From Fimenecus sp964614605 (GTDB lineage: Bacteria; Bacillota; Clostridia; Oscillospirales; Acutalibacteraceae): a stretch of DNA of 11,191 nt. The notes beneath the pieces were generated by a model. The model was not told the origin of the DNA. It made no database searches and saw only the letters and a list, made by a program, of their open reading frames with translations. Shown piece after piece: positions 5,937-11,191 of this stretch; the first letter of the stretch is position 1, and every line of letters begins with the position of its first letter. The DNA is taken from positions 1 through 11,191 of the forward strand of contig CAZTLU010000046.1 in NCBI GenBank assembly GCA_964614605.1, written 5' to 3'. The position numbers and the translations under genes were made by a program.

Positions 5937-5964
5937 ATTATAAAAACTTTAATTTAAACTTAAA
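5937..5964 (-). promoter_or_regulatory. predicted autoregulated promoter of the two-component operon
   Basis: On the minus strand a perfect TATAAT -10 box (5937-5942) lies 22 bases upstream of the response-regulator ATG. The -35 position has only TTTAAG/ATTTAA. The 18-bp element 5947-5964 (plus strand CTTTAATTTAAACTTAAA) covers this region and matches the element before the VTC operon at 15 of 18 positions. It ends 4 bp upstream of the -10 box, against 9 bp at the VTC promoter, so the geometry is not identical. The TTAA repetition fits OmpR-type binding but also simple AT-richness. Confidence 0.5.
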
Positions 5965-5998
5965 TAAAAAGAGCAAGCCCATATTGAGTTTGCTCTTT
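5961..5998 (-). terminator. intrinsic terminator after ilvE
   Basis: An 11-bp stem with one G-U pair (5968-5978 with 5988-5998, core AAAGAGCAA/TTGCTCTTT) and a 9-base loop lies 13 bases after the ilvE stop. On the minus strand it runs into TTTTTATTT. It ends the dehydratase-ilvE unit directly upstream of the response-regulator promoter. Confidence 0.88.
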
Positions 5999-6011
5999 CA
6001 TTTTGCTTAAA

Positions 6012-7076
6012 TTAGTCTACTTTAACTGTCCAGCCAAATGTGTCTTCAAGCTTGCCGTACTGAATACCTGTGAGAGTATCATAAAGCTTCTGGGTAAGGG
6101 CGCCGATTTTGAAGTTATTGATTTCAACGACCTCGTTTTCATACATAAGTGAACCAACGGGTGAAATAACTGCCGCTGTACCTGTTCCGAAAACTTCTTC
6201 AAGAGTGCCGTTTCTGCCTGCATCCATAACTGTGTCGATTGCAAGCTTGCCCTCGTTGACTTTGTATCCCCAATTTTTAAGAAGCTCAATGCAACTCATT
6301 CTTGTAATACCGGGAAGAACTGTACCAACTGTTGCCGCTGTATAGATTTCGCCGTCCATTTTGAACATAATGTTCATAGCGCCGACTTCTTCAACATACT
6401 TTCTCTCAACACCGTCAAGCCAGAGAACCTGTGAATAACCAAGCTTATGTGCCTTTTCGCCAGCCGCAATAGATGCTGCATAGTTGCCGCCGCACTTGAT
6501 ATATCCTGTTCCGCCGGGAGTTGCACGGACATATTCGTCCTCAACATAAATCTTAACGGGATTAAGACCCTCTGCATAATAAGCACCTGAAGGTGAGCAG
6601 ATTACGATAAACTGATACTTAGCAGATGCCTTTACGCCTAAAACCGGCTCTGTTGCGATTGTAAAGGGTCTGATATAAAGGCTTGTGTCGGGCTCTGCGG
6701 GCACCCAATCCTTATCAACTGAAACGAGAGCCTTAACGGCGTCTACAAAGTCAGCAACGGGAATCTGTGGGATGCAAAGTCTGTCGTGAGTTGACTGCAT
6801 TCTTTCCGCATTCTTGTCGGGACGGAAAAGCTGAACACTGCCATCTGCACAACGATAAGCCTTAAGTCCCTCAAAGCACTCCTGTGCATAGTGGAAAACA
6901 AGCGCTGACGGGTCAAGCACAAGTGGCTGATAGGGCACAATTCTTGCATCGTGCCAGCCCATACCCTCATCATAGTCCATAATAAACATATGGTCTGTGA
7001 AAATATGACCGAAGCCTAAATTTTTCCAGTCAGGTTTTACCTTGGGAGCAGTTGTTTTTTCAATTTTGATTTGCAT
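6012..7076 (-). CDS. ilvE: branched-chain amino-acid aminotransferase
   Basis: This is a 354-residue cytoplasmic PLP fold-type IV transaminase (EC 2.6.1.42). It interconverts leucine, isoleucine and valine with their 2-oxo acids, using 2-oxoglutarate/glutamate. It is of the longer, eukaryote-like BCAT subgroup rather than the roughly 300-residue E. coli IlvE type. Evidence includes HYAQECFEGLKAYR (62-75), YIRPF (134-138), K194 in GYIKCGGNYAAS as the PLP lysine by analogy with human BCATm, QVLWLDG (216-222) and VEEVGAMNIMF (228-238) with a cofactor-contacting glutamate. The C-terminal GTGTAAVISPVGSL segment (297-310) is also conserved. The ATG at 7076 is preceded by GGAG at 10 nt, a somewhat long spacing. 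It follows the nucleotide-sugar dehydratase by 42 nt with no terminator, so it is probably co-transcribed, and it has its own terminator. The functional call is firm. Confidence 0.95.
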   Translation of the reverse strand: MQIKIEKTTAPKVKPDWKNLGFGHIFTDHMFIMDYDEGMGWHDARIVPYQPLVLDPSALVFHYAQECFEGLKAYRCADGSVQLFRPDKNAERMQSTHDRLCIPQIPVADFVDAVKALVSVDKDWVPAEPDTSLYIRPFTIATEPVLGVKASAKYQFIVICSPSGAYYAEGLNPVKIYVEDEYVRATPGGTGYIKCGGNYAASIAAGEKAHKLGYSQVLWLDGVERKYVEEVGAMNIMFKMDGEIYTAATVGTVLPGITRMSCIELLKNWGYKVNEGKLAIDTVMDAGRNGTLEEVFGTGTAAVISPVGSLMYENEVVEINNFKIGALTQKLYDTLTGIQYGKLEDTFGWTVKVD

Positions 7077-7118
7077 TTGCGAACATCTCCAATATGTGAA
7101 TGTAATTTATAGATAATT

Positions 7119-9002
7119 TTATTTGCCGCGATAGTTTGGCACAAGACGTTTTAAGTATGTACGAACTTCTTCGGGCTGAAGGTCTGCAATTGCCTTGATA
7201 TCCCTTTCAAGCTGTTCGTCGTCAATTTCAAGAGGCTTTGTAACGAAAATCTTGTCGTTACCTGTCTTTTTGCGTTCGTCAAGCTCTTCTTCAAGCGAAA
7301 GCTCTTCATAAAGCTTTTCACCCGGGCGAAGACCTGTGAACTGAATTTCAATATCCTTGTATGGCTCAAAGCCCGAAAGTCTGATAAGATTTTCTGCAAG
7401 ATTTACAATCTTAACGGGCTCGCCCATATCAAGAACAAAAATCTCGCCGCCCTTTGCAAGACCGCCTGCCTGAACAACGAGCTGGCTTGCTTCGGGAATA
7501 GTCATAAAGTAACGGGTAATATCGGGGTGAGTAACCGTAATCGGTCCGCCCTGCTCAAGCTGTTCCTTGAAAATCGGGATAACACTGCCGTTTGAGCCGA
7601 GAACATTACCGAAACGAACTGCCGCGAATTTTGTACCCTTACTGATTTTGCTGAAATGCTGAATTACGATTTCACAAACACGCTTTGTCGCACCCATAAC
7701 ATTTGTGGGGTTAACCGCCTTATCCGTTGAAAGAAGAACAAAGTTCTTAACACCGTATTCATTTGCACAGTAAGCGGTATTATATGTACCTAAAATATTA
7801 TTCTTAACTGCTTCGTAAGGACTGTCTTCCATAAGCGGAACATGCTTATGAGCAGCAGCGTGGAATACTGATGATGGGTGGAATTCCTCAAAAATCTCTT
7901 TAAGTCTGCGAAGCTCACGCACAGAGCCTATACGGATTTCAACCTGAGGAGCACCATGATATTTTCTGTCAAGAGAATTTTTGAGTGTGAATGCGTTGTT
8001 TTCGTAAATATCAAAAATAACAATTCTTTCGGGGTTATAGCGTGCAATCTGACGGCAAAGCTCACTGCCGATTGAACCGCCGCCGCCTGTTACGAGAACT
8101 GTTTCGCCTGTAACATATTTACAAACATCGGGGTCAAGTTTGATTTCGGGGCGTGAAAGAAGGTCAAGAACATCAACCTTTTTAATTCTGTCAACCATTG
8201 GCTTGTCCTCACTGCCGAGCTCATCAATATTAGGAGCTCTTTTGAGAGTACAACCTGTTGACATTGCAATTTCAAAAATTTCTTTTCTTCTTTCGGGAGT
8301 TGCTGACGGAATGCAATAAATAATTTCATTTACATCAAATTTTTTTACAAGAGCAGGAATATCGTCAATTTTGCCCACAACAGGAATACCGCGGACTCTC
8401 ATATTCTTCTTTGCAATATCGTCGTCAACGATTACAACGGGAGTACCTGACTTGTAACCGCTGATGCTCATTTCAAAAAGAACCGAGTTACCCATATCAC
8501 CTGCACCAATAATCATAATGCGTTTGTTTGCGTCTTTTCTGCGTCGTTTTGAATCAGCTTTCAAGGCATTATAAGACTTGTACATCGTTCTTACACCCAC
8601 AGAGAAGAAACAGATGAACATAAATGCGTCAACATAAACAATTACCGGCATTGTCTGGAGAAGCTTCACGCCGATTGTTGCGAAAGAAATTTTCATAACA
8701 ACATAGTCAACAATCCAGCATAAAGCGGTACCCACTCCCGCAGCAATAATTGAATTTATAAGCTCATAAAAGCCCATATATTTCCACATATTGCTGTAAA
8801 GTCTGCGTGCAAAGAACAACGCAATATAAATAACAGTTACAAATACAACCCTTTTTGTAAGAAAAGCAAAAATTTCGCCATCAAAAAAGAACTGTCGATG
8901 AAAAAACATGGACAAATAATATGAGCCATTAACAACAATTATATCTAAAAGGAGCAATAAAATTTGATGCGGTTTTATTATTTCATATAATTTCTTCAAC
9001 AC
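7119..9002 (-). CDS. membrane-anchored nucleotide-sugar 4,6-dehydratase, FlaA1/PglF/CapD type
   Basis: This is a polysaccharide-biosynthesis dehydratase of the WbpM/PglF/CapD class, typically converting UDP-GlcNAc to the 4-keto-6-deoxy sugar for surface glycans. The outermost frame gives 629 residues, and the numbering here uses it. Four N-terminal membrane helices lie at about 15-37, 52-70, 84-106 and 118-140. A first Rossmann domain carries GAGDMGNSVL (168-177). The catalytic short-chain-dehydrogenase-like domain has the NAD motif TGGGGSIGSE (307-316), HAAAHKHVPLME (383-394), STDKAVNPTNVMGATKR (427-443) with D429, K430 and K442, and the RPGEKLYEEL tail motif (561-570). No ATG is available. 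GAGG (9008-9011) overlaps the GTG at 9008, so the in-frame GTG at 9002 (5 nt spacing) or the TTG at 8999 (8 nt) is more likely. A strong promoter lies upstream, and ilvE follows. No glycosyltransferases are in the window, so the final sugar cannot be stated. Confidence 0.93.
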   Translation of the reverse strand: MLKKLYEIIKPHQILLLLLDIIVVNGSYYLSMFFHRQFFFDGEIFAFLTKRVVFVTVIYIALFFARRLYSNMWKYMGFYELINSIIAAGVGTALCWIVDYVVMKISFATIGVKLLQTMPVIVYVDAFMFICFFSVGVRTMYKSYNALKADSKRRRKDANKRIMIIGAGDMGNSVLFEMSISGYKSGTPVVIVDDDIAKKNMRVRGIPVVGKIDDIPALVKKFDVNEIIYCIPSATPERRKEIFEIAMSTGCTLKRAPNIDELGSEDKPMVDRIKKVDVLDLLSRPEIKLDPDVCKYVTGETVLVTGGGGSIGSELCRQIARYNPERIVIFDIYENNAFTLKNSLDRKYHGAPQVEIRIGSVRELRRLKEIFEEFHPSSVFHAAAHKHVPLMEDSPYEAVKNNILGTYNTAYCANEYGVKNFVLLSTDKAVNPTNVMGATKRVCEIVIQHFSKISKGTKFAAVRFGNVLGSNGSVIPIFKEQLEQGGPITVTHPDITRYFMTIPEASQLVVQAGGLAKGGEIFVLDMGEPVKIVNLAENLIRLSGFEPYKDIEIQFTGLRPGEKLYEELSLEEELDERKKTGNDKIFVTKPLEIDDEQLERDIKAIADLQPEEVRTYLKRLVPNYRGK

Positions 9003-9037
9003 AAACACCTCATATACTTACTATATTTCAGTATAAT

Positions 9038-9066
9038 ATTTTACTCCTATTGTTCGTCATTGTCAA
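9038..9066 (-). promoter_or_regulatory. strong promoter of the dehydratase-ilvE unit
   Basis: On the minus strand, a consensus TTGACA -35 box (9061-9066), a 17-bp spacer and a TAAAAT -10 box (9038-9043) form a near-ideal sigma-A promoter. Transcription would start near 9031 and give a leader of about 29 bases to the preferred GTG start at 9002. Confidence 0.82.
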
Positions 9067-9110
9067 TGGAATGTGTTCAAAAACTAAAGAACGAACTTGG
9101 ATTTTCGCCT

Positions 9111-9138
9111 TTACAAGATATTCAATAAATGGTAGAAT
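9111..9138 (+). promoter_or_regulatory. predicted promoter of the plus-strand 9172-11132 genes
   Basis: TTACAA (9111-9116) and TAGAAT (9133-9138) with a 16-bp spacer form a plausible sigma-A promoter. The start site would be near 9145. That excludes the upstream TTG at 9142 as start codon of the following gene and supports the GTG at 9172. The promoter is divergent from, and does not overlap, the dehydratase promoter. Confidence 0.55.
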
Positions 9139-9171
9139 TAATTGAATACAATTAAAAAGGATGTGTTTTCT

Positions 9172-9486
9172 GTGATTGGCTTAGGAAAATGGACAGGCGA
9201 TATTGAAACCTCAATAATCAGCGGGAGTGCCATTGTAGAAATCACCGACAACAACGGTGAGTATGATTTTCATGTAACGGTTCCGTCACTCAAAAAGCTT
9301 CCCAATTTTAAAGTTTATGATATTAAAGAAAAAGGCAATCAGCTTTCGGGCAAGGCAGAAATTGACCTTATGGGCAAAATGACCGTTGATGTTTGTGTCG
9401 AAATTAACGGTGATACATTTACGGGATATATAAAAGTCCCCTTCTTCGGTAAAATCGAAATCAAGAACGGAAGAAAAATCGCGTAG
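9172..9486 (+). CDS. small beta-rich protein of unknown function
   Basis: This is a 104-residue cytoplasmic protein without signal peptide or membrane segment. It begins IGLGKWTGDIET and consists almost entirely of alternating beta-strand patterns. A terminal stretch NGDTFTGYIKVPFFGKIEIK has the GD-x-x-x-G...PxxG-x-I rhythm of small lipocalin-like or repeat beta-barrel proteins found as hypothetical genes in Clostridia. That resemblance is from memory of patterns and gives no function. An in-frame TTG at 9142 would add 10 residues but precedes the predicted transcription start. The GTG at 9172 follows AAAAAGG (9154-9160) at 11 nt, which is long, and the GTG at 9163 is too close to that site. 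The gene lies 41 nt upstream of the rRNA methyltransferase and is probably co-transcribed. Frame and codon use are coherent over the whole length. Confidence 0.75.
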   Translation: MIGLGKWTGDIETSIISGSAIVEITDNNGEYDFHVTVPSLKKLPNFKVYDIKEKGNQLSGKAEIDLMGKMTVDVCVEINGDTFTGYIKVPFFGKIEIKNGRKIA

Positions 9487-9508
9487 GGATAGACATTCTT
9501 GTCTTTCC
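9487..9508. other. intergenic hairpin without U-tract
   Basis: GGATAGACA (9487-9495) pairs with TGTCTTTCC (9500-9508) through 8 of 9 positions around a four-base TTCT loop, directly after the stop of the small beta-rich gene. No T-run follows, so it is not a canonical terminator. It could attenuate read-through or stabilise the upstream mRNA before the methyltransferase gene. Confidence 0.4.
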
Positions 9509-9527
9509 GTATTAAGATAGGTATATT

Positions 9528-10730
9528 ATGAAGAACAAAACTCAACTTTGCCCCCACGCTAAAAAGTGTGGTGGGTGTCAGCTTTTAAATCTTTCATATG
9601 AAGAACAATTAAGACATAAACAAGTCAAAACAATTCGTCTTCTGGGTAAATTCTGTCACATCGAAGAAATTATAGGCATGGAAAATCCATATAACTACCG
9701 CAACAAAGCACAATATGCCTTTGGCCGCGGCAGAAACGGGCAAACCATTGCAGGAGTTTATCAATCCTCAACCCACAAAATTATTGATATTGAGAAATGT
9801 ATGCTCACCGACCCCAAGGCTGACGAAATTGCAAACACAGTTAAAAAATTGTTAAAAAGCTTCAAGCTTAAACCTTATGACGAGAATACAAGACAAGGCT
9901 TTTTGCGTCATGTTCTTGTAAAAACCGCATTTCGCAGTGGCGAGGTTATGGTTGTGCTTGTAACCGCCACACCCCAATTTCCCTCAAAGCGTTCATTCAT
10001 CAACGCACTTATAGGTCGCCACCCCGAAATTACAACAATCGTGCAGAATATAAATAATAAATTCACAAGTATGGTTTTGGGTGACAAAAGCGAAGTGCTT
10101 TACGGTGACGGCAAAATCACCGAGGAGCTTTGCGGACTGAAATTCCGCATTTCGCCAAAGGCATTTTATCAGATTAACCCTATACAGACTGAAATTCTGT
10201 ATAACAAGGCTCTTGAATATGCGAATTTCAAGGGTGACGAGCGAATTATTGACGCCTATTGCGGTACGGGTACAATAGGGCTTATCGCGAGTAAAAATGT
10301 ACAGAGCGTACTCGGTGTTGAAATAAATAAAGACGCGGTTCGTGATGCCAAAGAAAACGCCAAGCTCAACGGCATTGAAAATATCAAGTTTTTCGCCGCT
10401 GATGCAGGTAAGTTTATGGTTGACCTTGCAAATAACAACGAAAAAATTGACGCGGTTATTATGGACCCCGCAAGAGCCGGAAGTGACATTCCGTTTTTAT
10501 CGTCACTTGTCAAACTCTCTCCCGAAAAGGTAGTTTATGTTTCTTGTAACCCCGAAACTCTGGCAAGAGATTTGCTCTATCTCTGTAAAAACGGATACAA
10601 AGTACGCAAAATCCAACCTGTCGATATGTTCCCCCACACCGACCATGTGGAGACGGTTGTTCTTTTAAGTCGGAAAGATGTCCACGAGCGAATCAAGTTC
10701 GATTTGAATGTGGAAGATTTGATAAAATAG
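9528..10730 (+). CDS. rlmD: 23S rRNA (uracil-C5)-methyltransferase, RlmD/RlmC type
   Basis: This is a 400-residue S-adenosylmethionine-dependent RNA m5U methyltransferase of the TrmA/RumA family, acting on 23S rRNA. It lacks the N-terminal TRAM domain and starts directly with the 4Fe-4S cysteines C8, C14 and C17 (C-x5-C-G-G-C), with the fourth at C91. FYQINP (213-218) provides the conserved Gln. SAM motif I is IIDAYCGTGTIGL (240-252), followed by E265. The active site contains DPARAG (313-318), the nucleophile C340 in VSCNP and the base E375 in HVETVVLL. All key residues are present. The ATG at 9528 has a weak AGG ribosome site 6 nt upstream. RlmD modifies U1939 and RlmC U747 in E. coli, while some Firmicute enzymes do both. 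The sequence alone does not tell which applies here. It lies between a small unknown gene and a VOC gene on the same strand. Confidence 0.92.
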   Translation: MKNKTQLCPHAKKCGGCQLLNLSYEEQLRHKQVKTIRLLGKFCHIEEIIGMENPYNYRNKAQYAFGRGRNGQTIAGVYQSSTHKIIDIEKCMLTDPKADEIANTVKKLLKSFKLKPYDENTRQGFLRHVLVKTAFRSGEVMVVLVTATPQFPSKRSFINALIGRHPEITTIVQNINNKFTSMVLGDKSEVLYGDGKITEELCGLKFRISPKAFYQINPIQTEILYNKALEYANFKGDERIIDAYCGTGTIGLIASKNVQSVLGVEINKDAVRDAKENAKLNGIENIKFFAADAGKFMVDLANNNEKIDAVIMDPARAGSDIPFLSSLVKLSPEKVVYVSCNPETLARDLLYLCKNGYKVRKIQPVDMFPHTDHVETVVLLSRKDVHERIKFDLNVEDLIK

Positions 10731-10769
10731 TATTAACCGAAAAATTTGAATTTGACGAGGAGAATGTAT

Positions 10770-11132
10770 ATGAAATACAAAGGAACGCTTATTGTAGTTA
10801 AAGATTGTAACCGTGCGTTAAAGTTCTATAGTGATATGTTTGGATTTCAACTGCTTCAAGACAACGATGGGAATATGGAATTGACGAATAATGTATATTT
10901 ACAAGAATCGGGATATTGGAAACAATTCACAAAAAGGCGTGTAATTCCAAACAGTAATCAGTCTGAGTTATATTTTGAAGAGCCCAACATAGAGCAATTT
11001 GTAGAGCGTCTTGAAACACTTTACCCTGAAATCGAATATGTAAATCACCTGATGACACATAGCTGGGGACAAAAGGTGGTTAGATTCTACGATTTGGATG
11101 GTAACTTAATTGAAGTAGGAACACCGATGTAA
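10770..11132 (+). CDS. VOC superfamily (glyoxalase/bleomycin-resistance fold) protein
   Basis: This is a 120-residue single-domain protein with the betaalpha-betabetabeta vicinal-oxygen-chelate pattern. The N-terminal half starts KGTLIVVKDCNRALKFYSDMFGFQL (3-27), a typical first module. The second half ends VRFYDLDGNLIEVG (104-117), whose E115 matches the usual metal-ligand glutamate; a histidine lies nearby in THSWGQK. The substrate cannot be inferred, since this fold covers glyoxalase-like enzymes, dioxygenases, antibiotic-binding proteins and many uncharacterised members. I chose the ATG at 10770 because GAGGAG (10757-10762) lies 7 nt upstream. In-frame starts further upstream (ATG 10764, TTG 10746) are too close to or precede that site. 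It follows rlmD by 39 nt with no terminator between, so read-through is likely. No terminator is visible in the 59 bases after it. Confidence 0.88.
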   Translation: MKYKGTLIVVKDCNRALKFYSDMFGFQLLQDNDGNMELTNNVYLQESGYWKQFTKRRVIPNSNQSELYFEEPNIEQFVERLETLYPEIEYVNHLMTHSWGQKVVRFYDLDGNLIEVGTPM

Positions 11133-11191
11133 TCAACAAATTCCAAATATGTCGAATTCCCGTAGTGGATATCCCACCTAAACGAATTACA

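Noticed and set aside
7077..7118. Separate promoter for ilvE in the 42-base gap
   Set aside because: A TATAAA-like stretch exists but no -35 box lies at suitable distance and no terminator precedes it, so co-transcription with the dehydratase is preferred.
6012..9008. Dehydratase plus aminotransferase as a nucleotide-sugar amination pair
   Set aside because: Sugar aminotransferases that follow 4,6-dehydratases are of the DegT/DnrJ/EryC1 class. The aminotransferase here has clear branched-chain BCAT motifs, so the pairing is probably just co-transcription.
9052..9096. Inverted repeat GTTCGT (9052-9057) / ACGAAC (9091-9096) around the dehydratase -35 box
   Set aside because: Six-base arms 33 bp apart are expected by chance in AT-rich DNA and nothing else supports an operator.
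11133..11191. Possible terminator or repeat after the VOC gene (GGATATCC palindrome at 11167-11174)
   Set aside because: The hairpin is short and imperfect and has no T-run. The window ends before anything more can be judged, and no gene is visible here.

Overview
The window looks like chromosome from a low-to-moderate GC Firmicute of the class Clostridia (Oscillospiraceae/Ruminococcus-like). The grounds are strong AGGAGG-type ribosome sites, sigma-A-like promoters, U-tailed intrinsic terminators and the gene families present. This placement is an inference from gene content, not a database match. There are no rRNA, tRNA, insertion-sequence or CRISPR features. Coding density is high, and no gap exceeds about 170 bases.

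Left edge (1-624): a small XRE/Cro-type repressor on the minus strand faces away from a 64-residue four-cysteine protein on the plus strand. Their shared 90-base intergenic region carries two overlapping divergent promoters. It also carries two pairs of ACGT-centred operator half-sites, each pair spaced exactly 11 bp. A strong hairpin terminator overlaps the end of the small gene.

Centre left (625-5914, all minus strand): two adjacent transcription units. The upstream unit encodes an OmpR-type response regulator and its histidine kinase, and ends in a terminator. The downstream unit encodes a VTC-like polyphosphate-polymerase-domain protein, a DUF4956 multi-pass membrane protein and a large lipoprotein with a Cthe_2159-type (DUF4353) carbohydrate-binding beta-helix. 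The genes in it overlap or sit a few bases apart. An AT-rich 18-bp element (15/18 identical, same orientation) lies just upstream of the predicted -10 box of both units. The two-component system may therefore control itself and the VTC operon. This is the most interesting system in the window: a probable cell-envelope module of unknown chemistry.

Centre right (6012-9066, minus strand): a strong promoter drives a membrane-anchored FlaA1/PglF/CapD-type nucleotide-sugar 4,6-dehydratase, followed 42 bases later by a branched-chain amino-acid aminotransferase (ilvE). The pair ends in a terminator next to the response-regulator promoter.

Right (9111-11191, plus strand): a small beta-rich protein of unknown function, a 23S rRNA uracil-C5 methyltransferase (RlmD/RlmC type, without TRAM domain, with 4Fe-4S cysteines) and a small VOC/glyoxalase-fold protein, probably one transcription unit. 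The last 59 bases hold no recognisable gene or terminator.
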